DNA of 64,000 bases from Flammeovirgaceae bacterium (GCA_027487845.1 JAIYCV010000026.1:1-64000); one strand, 5' to 3'. Positions 51,523-61,155 are shown, counted from the first letter of the stretch. Numbers and translations: made by a program. Notes: generated by a model from the letters alone, not told the origin.

Positions 51523-52266
51523 CTAATTAAATCTGATTTTCTCCCGTATAGCCCTGCGTACTTGGCTTTCAATTTGCATCGCCTTTGGAAAGAGTATCTC
51601 ATTCTCGATTTGAGCGTGGGTTTGCAGGTTTTTTTCAAACTGCATTAATTCGTAATAAATGACTTTTACCTGAAGGGGAGCGTGCTCTGCCAGGTGATAA
51701 TTTTTCGTTATTTTTCTGATCCCCTCCATCTCGTCATCATGCACTTCGTGCTCAGAGGCGAACATTTGAAGCGAATATTTTTCCATTTGAAAATATAGTT
51801 GCCCATAATTCAACATTTCGGAAGTCGTATTTTCCAATTGCTGAATGTAGGTGAACAGAGTATCTTCTTCGTGATAAATATGTTGGATGAAATCTTGAGC
51901 AAAAAGTGGGAACAGAATTTTCAAATCTTTTTCGATGGACGTATAATCGGCATGAGTTGCCCTAAAGGTCTTTACGAGATTGCCAATGTAGGGCAGCTTG
52001 CTCTTTATAAAAATAGAATGGCTATGCTTTAGGTATTCTATTATCAGGTTAACCGGATAAGTCTTGAATTTCAACACATCGTCTGCTACGGATGGGGCGC
52101 TAGAAAGCTCTTCAATAATCGGCTCGGGCTTTAGACCCAATTGTGTGCATGCATCCTCAAGTGTAGTACCCACATTTTCGTAAAACCGAATCCCAAAATT
52201 ATACAACACATACCCTCGCCCAGAGTCTTGATCCACTAATTCTCCCAATGTTTGGCTGCTAAACAT
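51523..52266 (-). CDS. RIC/ScdA-like di-iron protein with altered N-domain
   Basis: A 247-residue protein of the RIC (YtfE/ScdA) family, which repairs Fe-S clusters in known members. The C-terminal hemerythrin-like domain (about 80-245) retains HSIFIKSKLPYIG, HIYHEEDTLF (about 126-135), EHEVHDDEM and HAQIENEILFP, the expected di-iron ligands. The N-terminal DUF542 region usually has FCCGG, but here reads GIRFYENVG, with no cysteine pair. The protein may be a paralogue with a different role. It starts the run of minus-strand genes that includes ruvX and def. Confidence 0.85.
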   Translation of the reverse strand: MFSSQTLGELVDQDSGRGYVLYNFGIRFYENVGTTLEDACTQLGLKPEPIIEELSSAPSVADDVLKFKTYPVNLIIEYLKHSHSIFIKSKLPYIGNLVKTFRATHADYTSIEKDLKILFPLFAQDFIQHIYHEEDTLFTYIQQLENTTSEMLNYGQLYFQMEKYSLQMFASEHEVHDDEMEGIRKITKNYHLAEHAPLQVKVIYYELMQFEKNLQTHAQIENEILFPKAMQIESQVRRAIREKIRFN

Positions 52267-52449
52267 ATTACTCTTTTAACATTTCCTAGAGCAAATATAG
52301 TACACGGACTACGCCCTTAGGTATGGAAAAGCATAATTATTGAGCTTTGCTAGGTTTACGTTGTAAATTGTTGGGTATTTTTCTGTTTTTTGCAGATTCG
52401 AACTTTGACGCGCAAATAACGTTTAGGCTTTACTTATCTTCTGATATTC

Positions 52450-54075
52450 ATGAGCGAAATAAAAAATACCAAATATCAAATCGGGTTACCGCTTGTTTTA
52501 TGCATTGGTTTGGCTGCAGGGGTGCTTATTGGCACTAGTTTAGGCGGTCGCGCTGTTGTTGGCGACAGTTCTGACATCCGCAAATTAAAGGAAGTACTTA
52601 GCTTAGTAAAAAATGAGTATGTCGATGAAACAACAACGGATGTGTTGGTAGAAGACGCCATAAGTCATTTGCTTACCAAGTTAGACCCGCACTCGTCATA
52701 TATTTCCGCCAACGATCGGGAGTCAGCCAATGAAGACCTCAGAGGAAATTATGAAGGCATTGGAATTGAATTCAATATTTTTCACGATACCCTAGTCGTG
52801 GTAACCCCATTAAGTGGTGGCCCTTCCGAAACCGTGGGTCTCAGATCGGGCGATAAAATAGTGAAAGTAGACACAACTAATATTGCCGGAATTAAGCTTG
52901 CCAATTCCGATGTGATGAAATACCTAAAAGGACCGAAAGGAACCAAGGTAAGGGTAGAAGTTGTAAGAAAGAACACAAAACAACCGCTGGTATTTACTAT
53001 CAAGCGCGATCGGATTCCACAATTTTCATTGGACGCATCCTATATGCTCGACAAAGAAATAGGGTATATCAAAATCAATCGCTTTGCTCAAACTACGCAT
53101 GAAGAGTTTCAAACTGCCCTTGAAAAATTGAAAAAAGAAGGGATGAAAAAACTGGTGTTAGACCTCCAATCCAACCCTGGTGGTTATATGAATCAGGCCA
53201 TTGATCTTGCTGACGAGTTTCTTCCGGAAGGAAATAAAATAGTGTTCACAAAAGGTCATGATAAAAAATTCAATACCGATGCGCTTTCAACTAGTAAAGG
53301 AGAATTTGAAACAGGAGATCTCATTGTGCTAGTGAACGAAGGCAGTGCTTCAGCTTCTGAAATTTTAGCAGGTGCTCTGCAAGATAACGATCGAGCAATG
53401 ATTGTTGGAAGAAGATCGTTCGGCAAAGGGTTGGTTCAATCCCCCTTCGATTTAAGCGATGGTTCTGAATTGCGCTTAACTATTTCGCGCTATTACACAC
53501 CAAGTGGTCGATCGATCCAAAAACCGTATGGTTCGTCTGACCAAGAATATTCAAAAGACATTGTGAAGCGTTACAAGCATGGAGAATTTTTCAATGCTGA
53601 CAGTATTAAGTTCAATGATTCACTAAAATACAAAACAGCAAACGGAAGAACAGTTTATGGCGGGGGCGGAATAATGCCAGACTATTTTGTTCCATTAGAT
53701 ACCACTTTAAATAGTCGGTATTTAAATGAGTTGTACATATCAAATTCGATACAAGAATACACGTTTGATTATGCAGGTGTTCATAAAGTAACGTTAGAAA
53801 AAATGGGGTATCAAAATTTTCTAAAGAATTTCTTGGTCACAACTGAAATGCTGGAATCGCTGACCGTTGTAGGCAAGCGAAATAAAATCGCGCCCGATTA
53901 TAAAGACCTTGAAAAAAATAAACGCATTTTTCAAATACATCTAAAATCTCAAATAGCAAGAAAGATTTGGGGCAATAATGGCTTCTTCCCCGTATTCAAC
54001 GAAACGAACGAGGTGTTAGATCAAGCGATTAAATTGTTTGACAGGCTGCCCGAAATCAACAGGAGAAAGATGTAA
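52450..54075 (+). CDS. S41-family (CtpA-type) C-terminal processing protease
   Basis: A 541-residue serine protease, anchored by a membrane helix (about 12-30). A PDZ domain (about 100-185) has GIGIEFNIF and GLRSGDKIVKVD. The catalytic serine is S301 in GSASASEI and the lysine K326 in SFGKGLVQ. A C-terminal extension (about 340-541) follows SGRSIQKPYG. CtpA proteases trim periplasmic proteins. It has its own leader of 183 bases, shared with the divergent RIC-like gene. Confidence 0.94.
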   Translation: MSEIKNTKYQIGLPLVLCIGLAAGVLIGTSLGGRAVVGDSSDIRKLKEVLSLVKNEYVDETTTDVLVEDAISHLLTKLDPHSSYISANDRESANEDLRGNYEGIGIEFNIFHDTLVVVTPLSGGPSETVGLRSGDKIVKVDTTNIAGIKLANSDVMKYLKGPKGTKVRVEVVRKNTKQPLVFTIKRDRIPQFSLDASYMLDKEIGYIKINRFAQTTHEEFQTALEKLKKEGMKKLVLDLQSNPGGYMNQAIDLADEFLPEGNKIVFTKGHDKKFNTDALSTSKGEFETGDLIVLVNEGSASASEILAGALQDNDRAMIVGRRSFGKGLVQSPFDLSDGSELRLTISRYYTPSGRSIQKPYGSSDQEYSKDIVKRYKHGEFFNADSIKFNDSLKYKTANGRTVYGGGGIMPDYFVPLDTTLNSRYLNELYISNSIQEYTFDYAGVHKVTLEKMGYQNFLKNFLVTTEMLESLTVVGKRNKIAPDYKDLEKNKRIFQIHLKSQIARKIWGNNGFFPVFNETNEVLDQAIKLFDRLPEINRRKM

Positions 54076-54129
54076 TCTGTTTCTTCTGTTTGAAGTCGAT
54101 AAAAAGGGTTATAGTAGTACCTTTACAAA

Positions 54130-55443
54130 ATGGAACTAGTTTATTTATTGATTGGCTCGGTCGCTGGAGGAACGATTGGGTGGCTTGTTGCCCGTGGTAG
54201 TTATCTCAATGAAAGTCGACATACTGTGTCATCGGTTTCGATGGAACAGGAGAAAAACAAATCGATTCAAACACAACTTCAAGAAGCAAAATTTTTACTT
54301 GACAAAGAGCGAAGCACTGTGCTCGCCCTCACTAATAACTTGGCATCGAGTGAAGCGGACAATAGAAATCTGGAAGAAAAATTAGATGAGCGGAAGCAAG
54401 AGATAAACGAATTGCAAGAAAAGTTTGCCCTCCAGTTCAAAAACCTGGCAAACGAGATTTTTGAAGAAAAAAGCAAAAAATTTACGGAACAGAACAAGTC
54501 AAACATTTTTGATCTACTCAGGCCACTTGGGGAAAAGATTGTGGAATTTGAAAAGCGTGTCGAAAGTTCTCAGAAAGATAGCATCGCAAGAAATTCTGCT
54601 TTGCGCGAACAATTGGAGAATCTTCAGCGGCTAAACCTGCAAATGACAAGGGAGGCCGAGAATCTCACGCGCGCACTAAAGGGCGACTCAAAAACACAAG
54701 GAGCCTGGGGAGAATTTATTTTAGAAAGTATTTTAGAAAAATCTGGCCTGGAGCGCGACCGCGAATACACTATTCAAGAATCTTTTACAACTGCAGAAGG
54801 GCGCCTTCGCCCCGATGTGATAATCCGCTTGCCTGATAACAAGCAGGTAATCATCGACTCTAAAGTGAGTTTAACGGCTTACAATAATTTTGTTAATAGT
54901 GAGAATGAAGAGGAAAAAAAGATAGCATTGAAAGCTCATCTTATGTCCATTCGGCAACACATGAAAGGCTTAGCCGACAAGAACTACCAACATATTTCTG
55001 AATCTGGCTTAGATTTTATCATCATGTTTATACCTATTGAACCGGCTTATATTTTAGCCATTCAAAGCGAAAAAGGGTTATATGAAGAAGCACTGGAAAA
55101 GCGAATCGTATTTGTGAGCCCTACCTTGTTAATCCCTTCTTTACAATTAATAAAAAATGTTTGGAAGCAAGAAAATCAAAGCAGAAACGTAATTGAAATT
55201 GCCAATAAGGCAGGGGAGTTGTATGATAAGTTTGTCGGCTTTTCAGAAGATCTGATGAAACTTGGCAATCAGCTAAATACGTCAAAAACTACCTACGAAG
55301 AAGCGATGAAAAAATTGGTTTCGGGAAGTGGCAATCTTGTAAGGCGGGTTGAAGAACTTAAAAAGCTTGGTGCCAAAGCAAGTAAGTCGATCGATCACAA
55401 GTTGATCGGCAGGGCGGAAGACCAAGCGGGGCTTTTTGGCTAG
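54130..55443 (+). CDS. rmuC: DNA recombination protein RmuC
   Basis: A 437-residue protein with an N-terminal hydrophobic segment (about 3-19). A long coiled coil (about 35-180) is followed by the RmuC nuclease-like domain. Signatures are GAWGEFILESILEKSGL, LRPDVIIRLPDNKQVIIDSKVSLTAY and FIMFIPIEPAYILAI. The PD-(D/E)xK-type core is DxxxxxIDSKV. Limits inversion recombination in E. coli. It ends five bases before a convergent regulator gene. Confidence 0.93.
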   Translation: MELVYLLIGSVAGGTIGWLVARGSYLNESRHTVSSVSMEQEKNKSIQTQLQEAKFLLDKERSTVLALTNNLASSEADNRNLEEKLDERKQEINELQEKFALQFKNLANEIFEEKSKKFTEQNKSNIFDLLRPLGEKIVEFEKRVESSQKDSIARNSALREQLENLQRLNLQMTREAENLTRALKGDSKTQGAWGEFILESILEKSGLERDREYTIQESFTTAEGRLRPDVIIRLPDNKQVIIDSKVSLTAYNNFVNSENEEEKKIALKAHLMSIRQHMKGLADKNYQHISESGLDFIIMFIPIEPAYILAIQSEKGLYEEALEKRIVFVSPTLLIPSLQLIKNVWKQENQSRNVIEIANKAGELYDKFVGFSEDLMKLGNQLNTSKTTYEEAMKKLVSGSGNLVRRVEELKKLGAKASKSIDHKLIGRAEDQAGLFG

Positions 55444-55447
55444 CTCG

Positions 55448-56191
55448 CTAAACCACCCTTCGCCTAATTTCTTTGGCATATGTTCTGCTTACAGGAAAAC
55501 TTTTCCCATTAAGCATTTTTACAATCATGCCTCCGTTAAAATGGCGTTCTATTTCTTTCAAAAAATTGATGTTCACAATGGTGGAACGGTGAACACGAAT
55601 AAAAATTTCTGGATTTAGTAATTCTTCGATTTTGCCAATGCCTAGCGAACTGACAAATTGATCATTTTTCGCATTGATTACTGTATAATCACCAGATGCT
55701 TCTAGAAAAATGATTTCCTCTACCGGCAAATTAAAAAGCTTTTCAGATTTTTGTACAAACAAATGAGACTCATACGATTCTTTGTCCTCATGTTTAAGAG
55801 TTCTTAGCAGCTCACCTATGTCACTTTGCTCTATTGACTTGCGCGCCACAGCCCTGTTTACAGCAACCTTGAATCGCTCCTCATCTAAAGGCTTTAGCAA
55901 ATAATCAACTGCATTTTTTTCAAATGCTCTGATTGCATATTTATCGTAAGCTGTTGTAAATATCACGTAAGGATCGTGATCGATTTCATCTAACACATCA
56001 AAGCCATTCATGCCTGGCATTTGCACATCCAAAAAAATAAGCTCTGGCTTCAATGAGTTAATATTTTCAACTGCCTCACTTCCCTTTGAGCATTCGGCAA
56101 TCACCTCCAGTTCGGGAAATAACTCTACATATTCGCGAAGAAGGTCGCGTGCCAATTTTTCATCATCAACAATAATACAGGTGGTTTTCAT
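55448..56191 (-). CDS. LytTR-family response regulator (second pair)
   Basis: A 247-residue regulator. The receiver has acidic D9, D10 and E11, phospho-acceptor D55 in FLDVQMP and K in DYLLKPLDEERF. The LytTR DNA-binding domain (about 145-247) contains FLEASGDYTVINAKN and RVHRSTIVNINFL. It overlaps the upstream kinase by four bases (ATGA). Targets are unknown. Confidence 0.93.
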   Translation of the reverse strand: MKTTCIIVDDEKLARDLLREYVELFPELEVIAECSKGSEAVENINSLKPELIFLDVQMPGMNGFDVLDEIDHDPYVIFTTAYDKYAIRAFEKNAVDYLLKPLDEERFKVAVNRAVARKSIEQSDIGELLRTLKHEDKESYESHLFVQKSEKLFNLPVEEIIFLEASGDYTVINAKNDQFVSSLGIGKIEELLNPEIFIRVHRSTIVNINFLKEIERHFNGGMIVKMLNGKSFPVSRTYAKEIRRRVV

Positions 56192-57297
56192 ATGCTGGCG
56201 GTTTCAGTTAAGTGCTCGTTTCTGAATTGATCCTTTTCCTCAATAAAAAAATTTACGGAATATCCCCTATCATTCGCTCTCACCCGCAATCCAGATTGCG
56301 GGCCGAAGTAACTCTTCAATCGCTGATCAGTATTCGACATTCCGACACCACTGGAGCTGCCATCCATCACTTTCTTTGCATTACTTCCAAGGCCATCATC
56401 TTTAACTTCAAAGAAAACAATATTGCCAGATCTTCTCACCGTTACGGAAATAGTACCCCCCTCTTCCTTGGGTGCTATTCCATACTTCACAGAGTTTTCA
56501 ACCAGTGGCTGCAAAATCATGGGTGGAATATCCAGCAAAAAACAAGTTGGATCTATGTCCTTTTCAAACTTCAATCGGTCTCCAAAACGAACTTGTTGAA
56601 CGCGTATATAATTCTCAATAAACGTGATCTCTTGCACAAGCTTTACCATTTCACCTCCGTGTGAGTCAAGCGCATACCTGAAAATATCCGACAATTGAGT
56701 GATTAGCCTCCTTGCTTGATCCTTGCTTGTATGAACCAAGGTGCTAATCGAATTCAATGTATTGAATAAAAAATGCGGGTTGATCTGCGATTTTAATAAA
56801 GAAATCTGCATCTCTTTATTTTTTAAAGCAAGTTCGCTTTTTTCCTTGTCTCGACTCTGAATACCTTGGAAATAGCGAATGACGTAATAAATACCCGCAG
56901 TAATAATATATTGGTCATGAAAACGAAGCGCGTCCCAGCTTAATAATTCGACCATATATTCCTCCCAAGATTCATAATGAATTGCTCCTTTCGTATGGTT
57001 ATTGAAATAGTAGGACAATGTGCCCATTACAAAAAAGAATGCGACCAACCCTGCCAAGTGACCGGCTATTTGAACAAGCGGTTTGAAATTGGAGAGGAAA
57101 TGCGACCAAAAAAAGATTAGAACGATAAACGCCCCCAAAGCAATAAAAAGGAAAAAACCATTCCACAATACATAAAGCTCGGGGTTAACAAATTTCCATT
57201 CAAAGAATGAACTAACCGCAAAGTTTAAAGCATACCAAAAGCAGATAAGTAGGTAAGCTCTTTTCCATATTTTCGGTATTTTTTCTATCCCTTTCAA
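56188..57297 (-). CDS. LytS/YehU-type sensor histidine kinase (second pair)
   Basis: A 369-residue kinase. Four hydrophobic segments occupy about residues 14-100 and 130-142. A coiled linker leads to the His_kinase domain with H175 in SQINPHFLFNTLNS. The ATPase part has PPMILQPLVENSVKYGI and GVGMSNTDQRLKSYFG. The start is TTG at 57297, because no ATG occurs upstream of the membrane segments. It has no extracellular sensory domain. Confidence 0.92.
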   Translation of the reverse strand: MKGIEKIPKIWKRAYLLICFWYALNFAVSSFFEWKFVNPELYVLWNGFFLFIALGAFIVLIFFWSHFLSNFKPLVQIAGHLAGLVAFFFVMGTLSYYFNNHTKGAIHYESWEEYMVELLSWDALRFHDQYIITAGIYYVIRYFQGIQSRDKEKSELALKNKEMQISLLKSQINPHFLFNTLNSISTLVHTSKDQARRLITQLSDIFRYALDSHGGEMVKLVQEITFIENYIRVQQVRFGDRLKFEKDIDPTCFLLDIPPMILQPLVENSVKYGIAPKEEGGTISVTVRRSGNIVFFEVKDDGLGSNAKKVMDGSSSGVGMSNTDQRLKSYFGPQSGLRVRANDRGYSVNFFIEEKDQFRNEHLTETASI

Positions 57298-57373
57298 TTT
57301 GCATCGATTGAAATATAAAAATAGGGAAATTTTAAGTACGCCTTAAGTGAAGTTTAGCGAAGGAAATGACGCC

Positions 57374-58378
57374 TTAATGCCTAAAAATGTTATTTGTTAT
57401 TGCTTCGTGAAGAAGTTCTGCTTTATCAATGGGCACAACGCCCACATGCTGGCATACCAACCCGCCACCAAGATTAGACATCGCTGCGGTCAGGTGAGCA
57501 GGAAGATTTAGAGCAACACACAATACAGCAATGCTGACCACCGTATCACCTGCCCCTGACACATCTGCGATTTCTCTTAAATGCGCGGGTAACTTTACTT
57601 TTGAATCGTTAAAGTCAATGTAAACGCCATGTTCTGATAGCGTTACCATCACACCCTTAGCCGATAATTTTTCTTTCAACGCAGCGACTGCCGTTTCAAC
57701 TTGCCCTTGGTTGCTTGATTCTATCTCTACTTTTAAGCCTTCTCGTAATTCCTTTAAATTCGGCTTAAAGAGTGTCACGTTTTTGTAAGCTAAAAAATTT
57801 CTCTTTTTGGGATCAACAACCACAGGGATGCCTAATTTGTTAGCCTGATCAACGGTTTGTTGTATGATTTGTTCATTCAACACGCCTTTATCATAGTCTT
57901 CAAAAACAACTGCGTTACAGGTTGGGAGAAGTTTTTTGATCTTCTCTAACAACATTCTTTCTTCAGAAGCATTTGCTATTGAATCATTTTCCTCATCCAC
58001 CCGAACTACGTGCTGATCACTGGCAATGATTCGCGTTTTTACGGTAGTCGGTCTATACTCGGAGCTAACCATTCCTTCAGCAGAAATGCCTTTCGCGTTG
58101 AAACATTGAAGGAGTCTGTTTCCATCATCATCTTTACCAATTAAGGAACAAATTATAGGGGTTGCCCCTAATGCTTTGATGTTCAAAGCAACATTAGCAG
58201 CACCTCCCAGCCGAGCATCTCTTTTTTTAACCCGAACAATAGGAACCGGAGCCTCTGGAGAAATTCTATCTACGGAACCCCAAATGTAACTGTCCAGCAT
58301 TACGTCTCCCACAATTAGTATTCTCAAGCTATTAAATGCTTGGAAGACGTGCTCTGGAGCTGTAAGGCTGATTGACAC
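57374..58378 (-). CDS. PfkB sugar kinase, heptose-7-phosphate kinase-like
   Basis: A 334-residue carbohydrate kinase of the RfaE domain I/HldE type, proposed to phosphorylate D-glycero-D-manno-heptose 7-phosphate for ADP-heptose synthesis. Motifs are ILIVGDVMLDSYIWG (20-34), LGGAANVALN (57-66) and DVSGAGDTV (272-280, catalytic base D278). The ADP-transferase domain is absent, so another gene would be needed. The start is GTG at 58378, overlapping the upstream stop by one base. Confidence 0.85.
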   Translation of the reverse strand: MSISLTAPEHVFQAFNSLRILIVGDVMLDSYIWGSVDRISPEAPVPIVRVKKRDARLGGAANVALNIKALGATPIICSLIGKDDDGNRLLQCFNAKGISAEGMVSSEYRPTTVKTRIIASDQHVVRVDEENDSIANASEERMLLEKIKKLLPTCNAVVFEDYDKGVLNEQIIQQTVDQANKLGIPVVVDPKKRNFLAYKNVTLFKPNLKELREGLKVEIESSNQGQVETAVAALKEKLSAKGVMVTLSEHGVYIDFNDSKVKLPAHLREIADVSGAGDTVVSIAVLCVALNLPAHLTAAMSNLGGGLVCQHVGVVPIDKAELLHEAITNNIFRH

Positions 58379-59574
58379 TATTTTAGTTTTGATAAGGTTT
58401 CTTTCATTCTTCGCATGGCTTCTATCAACTCCTTTTCAGAAGCAGCGTAAGACAGGCGCACACAATTGTCATCGCCAAAGGCACCTCCTGGAACGAGCGA
58501 CACATTTGCCACTTCTAACATGTACAGGCAAAAGTCATCTCCATTTTTGATTGTCTTTACTCCATCGCTTTTGCCATAAAATGAGCTAACATCTGGAAAA
58601 AAGTAAAACGCCCCTTGCGGGTAATTTGCTTTTACGCCAGGAATTTCCTTTAGTAAATTGTAAACAATATCACGTCTTTTATGGTAGGCGGCCACCATCA
58701 AGTTAGTAGGCGCAATATCTCCTTTTATAGCCGCTAAGGCACCACGCTGAGAAATAGAACAATTGGCCGATGTTATTTGGCCCTGCACTTTGTTACTTCC
58801 ATCGGCTATCCATTTTGGTGCTGCAATATAACCTACTCTCCAGCCCGTCATGGCAAAGCCTTTGGCAAAGCCGTTTACCGTAATGGTTCTGTCAAACATC
58901 CCCGGAAGGGAAGCCATGCTTACGCGTTCGCCCGTAAAATTAATATGCTCATAAATCTCATCGGCAATTACCAACAACCCCTCATGCCTTAAAACAACGG
59001 CTGCAATTTCTTCCAACTCTTTCTTTGAAAACACTGATCCTGTTGGGTTGCAAGGCGAGGAGAAGATCAACGCTTTAGTTTTTGGCGTGATCGCCTTTTC
59101 TACTTGTGCGGCAGTTACCTTAAAATCATTTTCAATTGTGCCTTTCACAAGCACTGGCGTTGCTTCGCACAAGCGAACAAGTGCATCGTAACTTACCCAA
59201 TAAGGAGAAAACACAATTACCTCATCACTAGGATTAAGCAACGCCAACATAACATTGGCAATAGATTGCTTTGCCCCGTTTGATACTACAATATTTTCGG
59301 CCTTGTAGGGAACATTGTTTTCTGTTTGATATTTTGAAGCCAATGCTTCGCGCAAATCTTGATAACCTGCTACCGGAGGATAGGAAAAAAAATTACCCGT
59401 ATCAATTGCCTGTTTAGCCGCATCGCAAATGTGTTGAGGGGTTTTAAAATCGGGCTCGCCCAGACTGAGATTGATGACGTCTATTCCCCTGGATTTAAAT
59501 TCGCGGGCTTTGGCAGCCATGGCTAGGGTAGCTGATTCTTCGATGGCGTTAATACGGTCGGAAAGGTGGTTCAT
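58378..59574 (-). CDS. aspartate-type PLP aminotransferase (class I)
   Basis: A 398-residue fold-type I aminotransferase. K238 in NGFAKGFAMTGWRVGY binds PLP, with NLSLGEPDFKTP (35-46) at the start and FSSPCNPTGSVF (171-182) downstream. It is of the bacterial AspC-like Ib subgroup; aspartate is the likely amino donor but specificity is uncertain. Its ATG is overlapped by the stop of the upstream toxin gene (ATGA), so it is coupled to the VapBC module. Confidence 0.92.
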   Translation of the reverse strand: MNHLSDRINAIEESATLAMAAKAREFKSRGIDVINLSLGEPDFKTPQHICDAAKQAIDTGNFFSYPPVAGYQDLREALASKYQTENNVPYKAENIVVSNGAKQSIANVMLALLNPSDEVIVFSPYWVSYDALVRLCEATPVLVKGTIENDFKVTAAQVEKAITPKTKALIFSSPCNPTGSVFSKKELEEIAAVVLRHEGLLVIADEIYEHINFTGERVSMASLPGMFDRTITVNGFAKGFAMTGWRVGYIAAPKWIADGSNKVQGQITSANCSISQRGALAAIKGDIAPTNLMVAAYHKRRDIVYNLLKEIPGVKANYPQGAFYFFPDVSSFYGKSDGVKTIKNGDDFCLYMLEVANVSLVPGGAFGDDNCVRLSYAASEKELIEAMRRMKETLSKLK

Positions 59575-59945
59575 TGTTGTTGGTAAATAATTAGTTCTAT
59601 GTTTTCAATTGCTTTAAAGCCCAAGTCTGCTGTAACAAGTGGCAAACTTAAATACCTAGCCGTTGCAAATACAATGCTATCGGGTAATTTTAACCTTGTT
59701 GATCTTCGAAGATGTATTACCTGACGCTTGATTTCTTCATTTATATCAATTACGATACATTCCTGAATAAACTTACCTATTTCGTTTTGCTGCTTTGAAG
59801 TAATGCCTTTAAAACCTAAAAGTTCAAGTTGCGAGATAAACGAGTGGTAAAGTTTCTTTTTGTTAAGCAGTTCTGCCAATACATCGTCACCGTTTAATAG
59901 ATATAGTACAATGTTCGTATCGAGCAAAAGACTATTCCCATTCAT
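59571..59945 (-). CDS. VapC-type PIN-domain toxin
   Basis: A 124-residue PIN-domain ribonuclease, counted from the ATG at 59945 (GTG at 59948 is possible). Acidic residues are D9 (LLLDTNIVLYLL), E41, D89 (LPDSIVFATA) and D107 (TADLGF), so the active site is complete. It overlaps the antitoxin by 14 bases and its TGA overlaps the aminotransferase ATG. It is probably kept in check by the adjacent antitoxin. Confidence 0.9.
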   Translation of the reverse strand: MNGNSLLLDTNIVLYLLNGDDVLAELLNKKKLYHSFISQLELLGFKGITSKQQNEIGKFIQECIVIDINEEIKRQVIHLRRSTRLKLPDSIVFATARYLSLPLVTADLGFKAIENIELIIYQQQ

Positions 59946-60096
59946 CACGAAGCTCCTTTTGGATTATCAAAGCATCTTTTGACAGCTTGATAACGCCACA
60001 AAATTTACGCGTGTCTATGCCTTTCGTACGAATGGCTTTCCCAAGCTTTCTTGAATTCTCTCTTGTCGAAGATTTTTTCTTAATTATAGTGACCAT
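59932..60096 (-). CDS. VapB-like antitoxin
   Basis: A 54-residue protein counted from the ATG at 60096 (MVTIIKKKSSTREN). A longer start at 60135 is possible. The C-terminal part, KFCGVIKLSKDALIIQKELRDEWE, is typical of small antitoxins paired with PIN toxins in Bacteroidota. The gene overlaps vapC. Autoregulation is likely by analogy, but no operator was recognised in the 53-base gap to recR. Confidence 0.8.
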   Translation of the reverse strand: MVTIIKKKSSTRENSRKLGKAIRTKGIDTRKFCGVIKLSKDALIIQKELRDEWE

Positions 60097-60149
60097 ATCA
60101 AGTGTAAAAATAGTGGATTTAAAACGGTTAGCCAAGAATTGCTGGCGGG

Positions 60150-60758
60150 CTATTGAAACAATGTTCTTCCAGTAATACTTCTGCCCAAGGTAATCTCATC
60201 GGCATATTCCAGATCCCCGCCCATCGGTATGCCGCGGGCGATGGAACTTACTTTTACTGAAAATGGAATTAGTTTCTTGTTTAGATAAAATGCTGTGGTG
60301 TCGCCTTCCATGGTGGGACTTAGCCCCAAAATCACTTCTTTGATTACTCCATCGGAAGAGGCCAATCGATGAAGAAGCGAATCTATTTTTAGTTCTGATG
60401 GGCCAATTCCGTTCATTGGTGATATTACGCCACCTAACACGTGGTAGATCCCAAAATATTGTGAGGTGTTTTCAATAGCCATTACATCTTTGCTTTCTTC
60501 CACCACGCAAATAATGCTATGGTCGCGTCTGGGACTGGCACAAATGGTACATTGTGTATCATCTGAAATTGTGTGACAGGTTGAACAGAACTTAATATTC
60601 GATCTTAATTTAGAAAGTGCGGATGTAAGTAAGATTGTTTTGTCTTCTTTCTCTTTTACTAAATGCAGCACCAACCTCAGGGCAGTTTTTTTTCCAATAC
60701 CAGGGAGTTTGGCAATTTCATTAACGGCCTCTTCAATTAGTTTCGAGGGGTACTCCAT
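60150..60758 (-). CDS. recR: recombination protein RecR
   Basis: A 202-residue RecR, which works with RecO in RecF-pathway repair. An HhH region (about 10-40, LPGIGKKTALRLVLHL) precedes the zinc finger C58-x2-C61-x8-C70-x2-C73, the Toprim domain (about 81-175, ICVVEESKDVMAIEN) and the C-terminal Walker-B-like region. Its length is normal. It lies upstream of the VapBC-aminotransferase run. Confidence 0.96.
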   Translation of the reverse strand: MEYPSKLIEEAVNEIAKLPGIGKKTALRLVLHLVKEKEDKTILLTSALSKLRSNIKFCSTCHTISDDTQCTICASPRRDHSIICVVEESKDVMAIENTSQYFGIYHVLGGVISPMNGIGPSELKIDSLLHRLASSDGVIKEVILGLSPTMEGDTTAFYLNKKLIPFSVKVSSIARGIPMGGDLEYADEITLGRSITGRTLFQ

Positions 60759-60873
60759 TAGATGGTGCTGAATTCAGGTTTCGAGCTACCTACTCTTAGT
60801 GGCAAATTACCCAAGTTTAGATTATCGCGTGAAGCTTGATGGGGCACTATCCTCAAAACTAATTGTAACGACA

Positions 60874-61155
60874 TCAGACAATTCTCGCATCAATACCCGC
60901 CTCGCAAATCGCCTCGTGCATTGGCTTAAGTTCATCAAACGAACCTGTTTTTACTGCGCACTTTCCTTTGAAGTGAATTAACCAAGTACTCTGTTCCGCT
61001 TGTTCATTGGAATGCCCACACACTTTTATTAAAGTATTGATCACATGCTCGAAAGTATTAAAGTCATCATTGTAAACAACCAAATCCTTTACATCGGTAA
61101 TCTCGATTGATTCTAGTAAATCAACCAGTTCCAGTTCTTCGGTTAACGTCTTCAT
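60874..61155 (-). CDS. clpS: ATP-dependent Clp protease adaptor ClpS
   Basis: A 93-residue ClpS that delivers N-degron substrates to ClpAP/ClpCP. The pattern LVVYNDDFNTFEHVINTLIKV (about 26-46) and C-terminal AICEAGIDARIV match. N-degron-binding residues N29, D30 and D31 are kept. It lies 115 bases upstream of recR on the same strand. Confidence 0.93.
   Translation of the reverse strand: MKTLTEELELVDLLESIEITDVKDLVVYNDDFNTFEHVINTLIKVCGHSNEQAEQSTWLIHFKGKCAVKTGSFDELKPMHEAICEAGIDARIV

Noticed and set aside
51516..51638. Longer start for ruvX
   Set aside because: It would overlap the RIC-like gene by over 100 bases, and the conserved YqgF N-terminus begins at the TTG 51515.
54118..54125. TACCTTTA as an rmuC promoter -7 box
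   Set aside because: It ends four bases before the ATG and lacks the final G and any -33 element; too weak to list.
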